This document shows positions 1 through 5,769 of a DNA stretch of 5,769 nt, piece by piece. A model generated the notes under the pieces. That model did no database searches and was not told where the DNA came from. It was given only the letters and a program-made list of their open reading frames with translations. Every line of letters begins with the position of its first letter. The stretch's first letter is position 1. This DNA comes from JBFWIL01 sp050256015 (lineage in GTDB: Bacteria > Bacteroidota > Bacteroidia > Bacteroidales > Prolixibacteraceae): the NCBI GenBank assembly GCA_050256015.1, contig JBFWIL010000169.1, forward strand, positions 1 through 5,769, in the 5' to 3' direction. The translations under genes and the position numbers were made by a program.

Positions 1-1284
1 TTTTCCTGCAGCGATGATTCCGGAAATTTTGACATCGGAGAAGACCTGGTGAATACCAAATCGCGGGTGATAATGACCGATACTTTTTCCGTAAAATTGT
101 CTACGGTAAAACTGGATTCCATTTCGACCTCCGGAATCAGCCAGCTGCTTTGCGGAAGATACAGCACCAACCTGGCAGGTACCACCGAACTGGTTCCTTA
201 TTTCAATTTTGACCGCAGTTCCCTGATCTCATCCATCACCAAATTCGACATTTTTGATTCGATTACCGTAGAACTTGGTTATTCGGGCTATTACATCGGC
301 GACACCACCCAGGTGCAGGAATTTTCGCTGTACCGGCTCACGGAACCGCTGGAATTCATTAATAACGAAATTGCAGATGATGAGCTGTTTAACAACAGTT
401 ATTTCGCTCATGAAGAGACCCCCGCAGGCAGCTTCAGGTTTCTGCCCCGGATCAGCCAGGACAGTATCGAATTCCGGCTGGATGACGAACTGGGAGAGAC
501 ATTGATCTACCTTGCCCTGACAAACGACATGGTGCTAGACGATGATGAAAAATTCAACGATTACCTGAAGGGCTTTGTGCTGAAAAGTTCTCCGGAAAGT
601 AAGGCCATTCTCGGATTCACCGGCGATACGGCCGGGGTAAAGATCAACCTTTATACCCATCTTATGGAAGAAGAAAAGGTTGAAAAGGAATATCACTTTT
701 ACCTGGCAACCGAGGCAACTCATTTTAACCAAACCGTTTCCGACCGGGAAGGTACAGTCTTTTCGGATCTGAAGTACCAGGAAGAAGAACTGGCGTCGTC
801 CGTAACGGAAAATGTAAGTGTTACCATGGGAAGCGCCGGCCTTGTTGTACGGGTCGATTTTCCGACGATGCCCGAAATTTTTTCTTTTGACGACCGGACC
901 ATGTTCAAGGCCCAGCTGATTCTAAGACCATCCACGGCAAACAACATTAAATTTTTACCGGAGTCTTTACATCTGTATGAAACCGGCCGTAAAAACCAGC
1001 TGGGAGATCAGCTGATCACGGTCTCCACCTATTCAAGCTCTGCCGTGGAAGCCACCCTGAAGCAGGATGATCTGAACCAGATCACAGAGTGTTATTATAT
1101 TGCCGACATTTCCGAATATCTGCTGGACAAGCTGGAAGGGAATTATTACAATACGAATAACGGATTGTTGCTTACTATTCCGTATACCGACCTGCAGACC
1201 ACTGCCGATCTGCTTATCCTGAACGGTGAAAAAAGCGCGACTTACCGGCCAAAACTAAATCTCTATTTTCTGAAGTATGAATAA
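1..1284 (+). CDS. DUF4270-family lipoprotein, 5'-truncated by window edge
   Basis: Probable surface or periplasmic lipoprotein of the Bacteroidota DUF4270 family, whose molecular role is not established. The frame is open from base 1 and begins F-S-C-S-D-D-S-G, which looks like the end of a lipobox with the lipidated cysteine at residue 3 of the visible part. The true start, with the signal peptide, therefore lies left of the window, and the GTG at 49 is only an internal valine. Family-like stretches are I-G-E-D-L with T-D-T-F (residues 12-28), L-D-S-I-S-T-S-G (38-45) and G-D-T-T-Q followed by L-Y-R-L-T-E (100-115). It has 427 visible residues, is rich in predicted beta strand, and ends with R-P-K-L-N-L-Y-F (416-423), like the last strand of a beta-sandwich. 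A similar strand pattern near residues 68-220 suggests two tandem domains (inference). The stop overlaps the next gene's first possible start by 8 bases, implying co-transcription. The family call rests on remembered motifs, not a search. Confidence 0.85.
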   Translation, partial: FSCSDDSGNFDIGEDLVNTKSRVIMTDTFSVKLSTVKLDSISTSGISQLLCGRYSTNLAGTTELVPYFNFDRSSLISSITKFDIFDSITVELGYSGYYIGDTTQVQEFSLYRLTEPLEFINNEIADDELFNNSYFAHEETPAGSFRFLPRISQDSIEFRLDDELGETLIYLALTNDMVLDDDEKFNDYLKGFVLKSSPESKAILGFTGDTAGVKINLYTHLMEEEKVEKEYHFYLATEATHFNQTVSDREGTVFSDLKYQEEELASSVTENVSVTMGSAGLVVRVDFPTMPEIFSFDDRTMFKAQLILRPSTANNIKFLPESLHLYETGRKNQLGDQLITVSTYSSSAVEATLKQDDLNQITECYYIADISEYLLDKLEGNYYNTNNGLLLTIPYTDLQTTADLLILNGEKSATYRPKLNLYFLKYE

Positions 1285-2560
1285 GGGCTTTCTTAAGATG
1301 ATAAAAGGTATCGGTACAACTGCCGTCTGTTTTTTACTGACCTGCTTTCCGGGCAGGGCGCAAAACAATACAAGCAATCCCTATTCCATGTACGGTATAG
1401 GAGAACTGCGTTCCCAGAACAATGCAGCCACTTCGGCCATGGGAAATGCCGGCATCGGACTCCGGACCGGATCTTTTCTGAATGCGCTTAATCCCGCCTC
1501 TTACACGGCCATAGACAGTCTTAATTTTTTATTTGAGATTGGTATAGACGGCAAATCCTCCAGTTTTGAGTCAAAAGGGGAAACAGCAGATGCCTCCGAC
1601 GCAAACCTTAGTTACCTGGCCCTGGGATGGCGCATCAACGACAAACTGGCAACAAGCTTCGGATTTAATCCGTTTAGTCACACCGGTTATGAGATCAACA
1701 CAACCGCCGAGATCGAAGGAACAGTGACGGAATATCCGCTCGATATTTCGGGAAGCGGAAACCTAAGCCGGGCTTATGTAAGTATGGCATATAAGCTTAC
1801 AAAAAACCTGTCTATGGGAGTAAAGCCCTCTTTTATTTTCGGATCGCTGGAACAACTCCAGTACCACAACCTTTATGTAATCGGCAGTTATCCCGTTTAC
1901 AATTCCACGAAAAATTATTTTCATAACTTCTTTGTGGAAATCGGAGCTCAATATACCCTTCATCTGAAACCGGGCGATCTGACCCTGGGGTTGATGTACA
2001 ATCCGGGAGCCACCGTTGCCACCCGGCGTGAAGATACCAGTTATAATTCGGCAGGCACCGTTTATGAAAACGAAGAAGAATCTACGGAAGACTTTTATAT
2101 TCCCGAGGAATACGGCATCGGACTGGCCTTCAAAAACAACAGAAACCTGGTTGCAGTACTGGACGCGGGAGTGCAGTGCTGGTCCAACCACCATTATGAT
2201 CTGAAAGAGCTCAGCGACCAGAGTGGAGTCCGGTTAAAAGATAATCCGTATATACGTGCAGGGTTTGAATACACGCCCACACAAAACTACCTGGCCAAAT
2301 ACATTCGCCGGATCAATTACCGGGCCGGATTCCAATATGCGGAATCATACCTGGATATGCGCGGACAGGATCAGAATGAAATCAGCTTCTCTGTGGGACT
2401 CGGGCTTCCGGTAAAAAACCAGATTTCGCGCATTGACGTGACCTTTGAGGCAGGGCAGAACGGAACCACAAAAAACGGACTGATCCAGGAAAATTTTCTT
2501 AGGCTCCGTATCGGGTTCTCCCTGCGTGATCTGTGGTTCCAGCACCGGAAATACAATTGA
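1277..2560 (+). CDS. FadL/PorV-like outer-membrane beta-barrel protein
   Basis: Predicted outer-membrane barrel of a Bacteroidota family usually left as hypothetical; its substrate is unknown. The N-terminus is a signal peptide: lysines at 3, 7 and 10, a hydrophobic core at about 11-25, and likely cleavage after A28 (G-R-A before Q-N-N). The mature protein opens with N-P-Y-S-M-Y-G-I-G-E (34-43), followed by N-P-A-S (72-75), as in FadL/OMPP1-type proteins where an N-terminal plug segment precedes the barrel. The rest alternates short amphipathic strands rich in Tyr, Phe and Gly with polar turns, including a long acidic loop (about 252-275), and ends in an aromatic R-K-Y-N tail that fits a final barrel strand. 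Two starts are possible: ATG 1277, overlapping the lipoprotein gene by 8 bases, or ATG 1298 (M-I-K-G), which gives a shorter ordinary signal peptide and has a TAAGGG upstream at 1282-1287. Either way it is tightly linked to the lipoprotein gene. The barrel call is fairly firm; the exact subfamily is not. Confidence 0.8.
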   Translation: MNKGFLKMIKGIGTTAVCFLLTCFPGRAQNNTSNPYSMYGIGELRSQNNAATSAMGNAGIGLRTGSFLNALNPASYTAIDSLNFLFEIGIDGKSSSFESKGETADASDANLSYLALGWRINDKLATSFGFNPFSHTGYEINTTAEIEGTVTEYPLDISGSGNLSRAYVSMAYKLTKNLSMGVKPSFIFGSLEQLQYHNLYVIGSYPVYNSTKNYFHNFFVEIGAQYTLHLKPGDLTLGLMYNPGATVATRREDTSYNSAGTVYENEEESTEDFYIPEEYGIGLAFKNNRNLVAVLDAGVQCWSNHHYDLKELSDQSGVRLKDNPYIRAGFEYTPTQNYLAKYIRRINYRAGFQYAESYLDMRGQDQNEISFSVGLGLPVKNQISRIDVTFEAGQNGTTKNGLIQENFLRLRIGFSLRDLWFQHRKYN

Positions 2561-2572
2561 TGTAAAAAAAGC

Positions 2573-2590
2573 TCAAAACGGGAGTTTTGA
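2573..2590 (-). terminator. Rho-independent terminator in the convergent gap, best on minus strand
   Basis: A perfect 7-base-pair stem, TCAAAAC (2573-2579) with GTTTTGA (2584-2590), encloses the loop GGGA. Read on the minus strand, the hairpin is followed by GC and then seven T (complement of the A7 at 2564-2570), a standard intrinsic terminator for the regulator/rimO transcript. Read on the plus strand the following bases (2591-2604) are only loosely T-rich, so it may end the lipoprotein-barrel transcript less efficiently. It lies between two convergent genes, where a shared terminator is expected. The stem is AT-rich, so its strength is uncertain. Confidence 0.65.
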
Positions 2591-2641
2591 ATTCCTGTTT
2601 TCTGCATGATTCATCCGGATGCCTTAAAAACGGAGTAAAAC

Positions 2642-3370
2642 TCAGAGGGTGAATTTGTTGATCACCGAACTTTGAAAATCATTTTTGTAATTGTCGCCAA
2701 TGGGAATCCATTTATCATGAATGATAATCCGGTTTTTGGTAACCGACTTGATCTTGTTTGTATTGACAATAAACGATTTATGAACCCGAAGAAAATGATT
2801 GCTTGGCAGGCTGTCGGCCATCTTTTTCAGAGAATTCAGCGTAATAACCGGTTTTTCTTCATTTTGGATAAAGATTTTCACATAGTCTTTAAGTCCTTCA
2901 ATATACAGAATCTGGCTAAGCTGAATCTTAACCGATTTGTAATCAGACTTCACCATGATGAAATCCTGTTCCGGCTCATGCATATCGGTTAGTTCCTCCC
3001 TTTTTACCTTGCGGTTAATGGAAAAAACCTGATAGGCCTTGTTGGCTGCCTTTAAAAACCTGCGGAAAGCAATCGGTTTCAACAGATAATCTACCGCATT
3101 CAGATCAAAAGCTTCCACCGCATATTCCGAATAAGCCGTGGTAAAAATAAACATAGGACGATTATCCAGACTGCTGATAAACTCGACCCCGGATACATTG
3201 GGAAGGTGAACATCAAGAAAGATCAGATCGATGGTGGTTTTCTGAAGGATCTCATAGGCTTCAAATGCGGAATTGCATTTTTTTTCCAGTTTCAAAAACG
3301 GGATATGCCGGATATAATCTTCCAGAATTTGCTGGGCCAACGGTTCATCATCGATGATAATACACTTCAT
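2642..3370 (-). CDS. LytTR-family response regulator (LytT/AlgR type), orphan
   Basis: Cytoplasmic two-component response regulator: a receiver domain followed by a LytTR DNA-binding domain. Numbering from ATG 3376, the receiver (about 3-120) has the acidic pair D9-D10 followed by E-P-L-A, the phospho-acceptor D55 in F-L-D-V-H-L-P, T80 in F-T-T-A-Y-S-E-Y-A, and K100 in L-L-K-P-I. The LytTR domain (about 138-242) has the I-E-G-L-K-D-Y-V-K-I segment (159-168) and F-L-R-V-H-K-S-F-I-V-N (195-205). All key receiver residues are present and the length is normal. I prefer ATG 3370 (M-K-C-I-I-I-D-D-E-P) because relatives start just before the first strand; ATG 3376 adds only Met-Phe, and neither has a Shine-Dalgarno sequence. 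Such regulators usually sit beside a LytS-like sensor kinase, but none is next to it here: upstream is rimO and downstream is a convergent barrel gene. Its targets cannot be told from the sequence. Confidence 0.93.
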   Translation of the reverse strand: MKCIIIDDEPLAQQILEDYIRHIPFLKLEKKCNSAFEAYEILQKTTIDLIFLDVHLPNVSGVEFISSLDNRPMFIFTTAYSEYAVEAFDLNAVDYLLKPIAFRRFLKAANKAYQVFSINRKVKREELTDMHEPEQDFIMVKSDYKSVKIQLSQILYIEGLKDYVKIFIQNEEKPVITLNSLKKMADSLPSNHFLRVHKSFIVNTNKIKSVTKNRIIIHDKWIPIGDNYKNDFQSSVINKFTL

Positions 3371-3376
3371 GAACAT

Positions 3377-3463
3377 AAATTTAGGATCAAAAACAGGATT
3401 TAAGTTCCCTGTAAAATTAACAATTAATTCCTACCGTCGGCCTTTTTTATTGGAAGAGGCATT
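3377..3463 (-). promoter_or_regulatory. AT-rich gap before the response regulator, possible promoter region
   Basis: This 87-base gap between rimO and the regulator is clearly more AT-rich than the flanking genes. It contains a tandem hexamer, AATTAA-C-AATTAA on the plus strand (3415-3427). Read on the minus strand, TAATTTTA partly matches the Bacteroidota -7 box TAnnTTTG, but no TTG-type -33 box sits about 19-21 bases upstream. No convincing rho-independent terminator for rimO is visible here, so read-through from rimO is equally possible. The promoter call is a weak inference from composition and position. Confidence 0.25.
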
Positions 3464-4783
3464 TCAAAGATTTCCTGAGCCCTGCAGTTTCCCGTAAAGA
3501 TCGAATTCGTCCGTTGCGGTAATGTTTACCGGATAAAAGTTTCCCGGACGTATTTCCGGAGATTTTTTAATAAACACCTCCCCGTCCACCTCCGGAGAAT
3601 CGAACTCGGTACGGCCAACAAAACAGTCTGTGTCTTCACGGTCAACCAGCACACGCAGCTGCTTACCGGCCAGCCGGCTGTTCAGCCGGCCCGATATAGC
3701 CTGCTGCAGTTCCATAAGTTCTGCAGCCCGCTGTTCCTTATGCTCCTGCGGAATATCGTCACGGTACATTTTGTTGGCATAGGTATGGTCTTCATCGGAA
3801 TAGGTAAAAACGCCCATGCGTTCAAAGGGGTATTCCTGAATAAAAGCCTTCAGTTCCTCGAAATCGGCCCCGGTTTCTCCCGGATGCCCTACAAGAAAAG
3901 TGGTTCGAAGAGCCACGCCTGGCACTTCTTCCCGGATCTTTTTCAACAGGGTAATGGTTTCCTTACGGGTAATTCGCCGGCGCATCAAATCCAGCATCCG
4001 GTCACTTATATGCTGCAAAGGAACATCCAGATAGTTGCAGACCTTGGGTTGCTCACGCATTACCCGAAGTAGATCTTCGGGAAAACGCGAAGGATAAGCA
4101 TAATGAAGACGGATCCATTCCAGTCCGTCAATCCCGGCCAGCTGCCCGACCAGCTCAGCCAGTTTGCTTTTCCCGTACCGGTCAATCCCGTAGTAGGAAA
4201 GATCCTGGGCAATAACCAGCAGTTCCTTTACCCCGCCGGCAACCAGGTTCCGGGCTTCCTCCTGTAAGCTATCCATGCTGCGCGACCGGTGTTTTCCCGT
4301 AAACAGGGGAATGGCACAGAAAGAACAATGCCTGTTGCAGCCCTCACTTATTTTCAGGTAAGCAAAATGAGCCGGTGTGGTTTGTATCCGGTGATACCGT
4401 TTTTCCTCATAAAAACCGGCATTAAGATCGCGGACAATCCGTCGGATATCAAATTTCCCGTAAAACCGATCCACCTCGGGAAATTCCCGGATCAGCTCCT
4501 CCTTATAACGGGCCGAAAGACAACCCATAACCAGTAGCTTTTCAAGCTTACCGGCCTTGCGGGCTTCAGCAAAACGCAGAATGGCGTTCACCGATTCTTC
4601 CTTGGCATCGGCAATAAACCCGCAGGTGTTCAGAATGACAATGCCGGCATCGTCGTGTTCACTTTCATGCTCCACGTTAAATCCGTTCAGAGCAAGCTGG
4701 TTAAGCAGTTGTTCCGAATCAACCAGGTTTTTTGAACACCCCAGGGTAATCACATTGACTTTTCCCCGCTTCGTTCTTTGCAT
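3464..4783 (-). CDS. rimO: Ribosomal protein S12 methylthiotransferase RimO
   Basis: Radical SAM enzyme that adds a methylthio group to the conserved aspartate of ribosomal protein S12 (D89 in E. coli numbering), using S-adenosylmethionine and two 4Fe-4S clusters in the cytoplasm. The order is complete for the methylthiotransferase family. The N-terminal UPF0004 domain has cluster-binding cysteines C16 (T-L-G-C-S-K-N), C54 (N-T-C-G-F-I) and C88 (M-G-C-L-S). The radical SAM core follows with C149-xxx-C153-xx-C156 (G-C-N-R-H-C-S-F-C-A-I-P). The C-terminal TRAM domain covers about 372-435. The sequences T-L-G-C-S-K-N-L-V-D-S-E and the S-F-C-A-I-P context favour RimO over the tRNA-modifying relatives MiaB and MtaB. 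At 439 residues it is full length. The ATG at 4783 is preceded by the A-rich leader GCGAAAAAAC, typical of this phylum. It lies downstream of ftsY on the same strand, an arrangement I recall from other Bacteroidota. Confidence 0.96.
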   Translation of the reverse strand: MQRTKRGKVNVITLGCSKNLVDSEQLLNQLALNGFNVEHESEHDDAGIVILNTCGFIADAKEESVNAILRFAEARKAGKLEKLLVMGCLSARYKEELIREFPEVDRFYGKFDIRRIVRDLNAGFYEEKRYHRIQTTPAHFAYLKISEGCNRHCSFCAIPLFTGKHRSRSMDSLQEEARNLVAGGVKELLVIAQDLSYYGIDRYGKSKLAELVGQLAGIDGLEWIRLHYAYPSRFPEDLLRVMREQPKVCNYLDVPLQHISDRMLDLMRRRITRKETITLLKKIREEVPGVALRTTFLVGHPGETGADFEELKAFIQEYPFERMGVFTYSDEDHTYANKMYRDDIPQEHKEQRAAELMELQQAISGRLNSRLAGKQLRVLVDREDTDCFVGRTEFDSPEVDGEVFIKKSPEIRPGNFYPVNITATDEFDLYGKLQGSGNL

Positions 4784-4811
4784 GTTTTTTCGCTTATAAG
4801 ATCGTAAAACA

Positions 4812-4831
4812 GCCGGCGACAGACAGCCGGC
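4812..4831 (-). terminator. GC-rich hairpin between ftsY and rimO, possible terminator
   Basis: GCCGGC at 4812-4817 and again at 4826-4831 can pair with each other because the hexamer is self-complementary, leaving an 8-base loop. On the minus strand the hairpin is followed by TGTTTTACG, a short T run, so it could end or attenuate the ftsY transcript before rimO. The stem is only 6 pairs and the T run only four bases. It could instead be a processing or stabilising hairpin in a joint ftsY-rimO message. The whole gap between the two genes is 95 bases (4784-4878). Confidence 0.4.
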
Positions 4832-4878
4832 CGGGAAAATATTCGGTTGCTACCAGAAAAAACCACCGATGAATGCGG

Positions 4879-5769
4879 TCAGGAAAACAACGAATCCACA
4901 AATTCCCTGCGCCGGAAGATTTGCAAATCATCCATTTTCTCTCCTATGCCGATGTATTTAACCGGAATTCTGAACTGGTCGGAAATACCGATCACCACCC
5001 CTCCTTTGGCCGTCCCGTCTAGCTTGGTAAGCGCCAGTGCCGTCACCTCTGTGGCCCGGGTAAACTGTTTGGCCTGTTCAAAAGCGTTTTGTCCGGTAGA
5101 ACCGTCAAGCACCAGCAAGACCTCATGCGGCGCTCCCGGAATCACTTTTTTCATAACCGTCTTAATTTTAGACAGCTCATTCATCAGGTTGATCTTGTTA
5201 TGCAGGCGTCCTGCCGTGTCTACAATGACCACATCCGCCCGGCTGGCCTTTGCTGAAGACAGCGTATCGTATGCCACGGAAGCCGGATCCGAGCCCATCT
5301 GTTGTTTAATGACAGGTACCTCCGCCCGGTCGGCCCAGATCTGCAGCTGGTCAATGGCTGCCGCACGAAAAGTATCGGCAGCTCCCAGAACCACCTGTTT
5401 CCCGGCCTGCTTAAAATTATAGGCCAGCTTCCCGATGGTTGTTGTTTTGCCTGCCCCGTTGACCCCGACAACCATAATAACATATGGTTCCGGCTGATCG
5501 GGAAGATCAAAATCCGGAACATCGGCCGTATTGTTTTCTTCCAGCAATGCAGCTATTTCTTCCCGCAAAATCGTATTCAGTTCACTCACCCCCAGGTAAC
5601 GGTCCCGTTCCACCCGTTCCTCCACCCGCCGTATGATCCGGAGCGTGGTATCCACACCGACATCCGAAGTTATCAATACTTCTTCCAGATTGTCCAGCAC
5701 CTCGTCGTCGACCTTAGACTTTCCGACAACCGCACGGCTTAATTTTTTAAATACACTTTCTTTGGTTTT
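4879..5769 (-). CDS. ftsY: Signal recognition particle receptor FtsY, N-terminus cut by window edge
   Basis: SRP-type GTPase at the inner membrane. It binds the Ffh-ribosome complex and hands nascent membrane proteins to SecYEG. The frame stays open to base 5769, giving 296 visible residues; the GTG at 5700 is an internal valine, since the codons before it encode a good N-domain start (K-E-S-V-F-K-K-L-S). Numbering from the window edge, the N domain helices cover about 1-85. The G domain follows: P-loop G-V-N-G-A-G-K-T-T (102-110), D-T-F-R-A-A-A (132-138), D-T-A-G-R (184-188), T-K-L-D-G-T-A-K-G-G (248-257) and the closing G-I-G-E-K-M-D-D-L (274-282). It lacks the methionine-rich M domain of Ffh and ends in F-V-D-S-L-F-S, which fits FtsY. 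Bacteroidota FtsY proteins are usually short, just over 300 residues without a long acidic A domain, so perhaps only 15-30 residues are missing. All GTPase motifs are intact. Confidence 0.96.
   Translation of the reverse strand, partial: KTKESVFKKLSRAVVGKSKVDDEVLDNLEEVLITSDVGVDTTLRIIRRVEERVERDRYLGVSELNTILREEIAALLEENNTADVPDFDLPDQPEPYVIMVVGVNGAGKTTTIGKLAYNFKQAGKQVVLGAADTFRAAAIDQLQIWADRAEVPVIKQQMGSDPASVAYDTLSSAKASRADVVIVDTAGRLHNKINLMNELSKIKTVMKKVIPGAPHEVLLVLDGSTGQNAFEQAKQFTRATEVTALALTKLDGTAKGGVVIGISDQFRIPVKYIGIGEKMDDLQIFRRREFVDSLFS

Noticed and set aside
1334..1345. Possible lipobox L-L-T-C in the barrel protein's signal peptide
   Set aside because: Threonine just before the cysteine is unusual for a lipobox, and the following G-R-A-Q fits ordinary signal peptidase I cleavage of a barrel protein.
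1763..2194. A 143-codon minus-strand reading frame inside the barrel gene
   Set aside because: It lies wholly antisense to a gene with a clear signal peptide and barrel pattern, and its translation shows no family features.
2612..2621. Perfect 10-base palindrome CATCCGGATG in the convergent gap
   Set aside because: It is too short to form a stable hairpin, has no promoter nearby to serve as an operator, and CCGG is common throughout the window.
3377..3435. LytTR binding-site repeats before the response regulator (autoregulation)
   Set aside because: Only one partial match (ATTGTTAAT on the minus strand) to the usual direct-repeat element was found, with no second copy at the expected spacing.
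3464..4783. MiaB or MtaB instead of RimO
   Set aside because: The N-terminal T-L-G-C-S-K-N-L-V-D-S-E and the C-N-R-H-C-S-F-C-A-I-P core match RimO better than the tRNA-modifying relatives.
4847..5422. A 191-codon plus-strand reading frame opposite ftsY
   Set aside because: It is antisense to the well-conserved GTPase domain of ftsY. Its translation is low-complexity Ser/Ala/Thr-rich and has no recognisable domain; it is a shadow of the real gene.
5302..5742. A 146-codon plus-strand reading frame opposite ftsY
   Set aside because: It overlaps conserved ftsY codons on the other strand and its product resembles no protein family I know.

Overview
The window reads as chromosomal DNA from a member of the Bacteroidota, probably of the Bacteroidales/Marinilabiliales kind. 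Reasons: a DUF4270-type lipoprotein, an outer-membrane barrel with a Bacteroidota-type N-terminus, a LytTR response regulator, an ftsY-rimO neighbourhood, and start codons preceded by A-rich leaders instead of clear Shine-Dalgarno sequences. Base composition is moderate and even. I see no mobile element, tRNA, rRNA or CRISPR array.

Layout: two plus-strand genes on the left converge on three minus-strand genes on the right. From 1 to 1284 runs a DUF4270 lipoprotein whose first residues lie beyond the left edge; the window opens just inside its lipobox. Its stop overlaps, or nearly touches, the start of a 427-residue FadL/PorV-like outer-membrane beta-barrel (1277-2560). The two look like a translationally coupled cell-envelope pair of unknown function. 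An 81-base gap (2561-2641) carries a hairpin with a T7 run on the minus strand, a good terminator for the minus-strand genes and possibly a weaker one for the plus-strand pair.

On the minus strand, in transcription order, come ftsY (4879-5769, N-terminus cut by the right edge), rimO (3464-4783) and a LytTR-type response regulator (2642-3370/3376). The 95-base ftsY-rimO gap has a terminator-like GC hairpin. The 87-base rimO-regulator gap is AT-rich and has no clear terminator, so the regulator may be read from rimO or from its own promoter.

How the genes work together: ftsY (SRP receptor, membrane targeting) and rimO (ribosomal protein S12 modification) are core translation/secretion housekeeping genes. 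The response regulator has no histidine kinase beside it, so it is an orphan here. The lipoprotein and barrel are both envelope proteins. I find no clear evidence of a new defence, mobile or biosynthetic system. The most useful leads are the coupled lipoprotein-barrel pair, the possible tandem DNRLRE/CBM96-like fold in the lipoprotein, and the orphan regulator.
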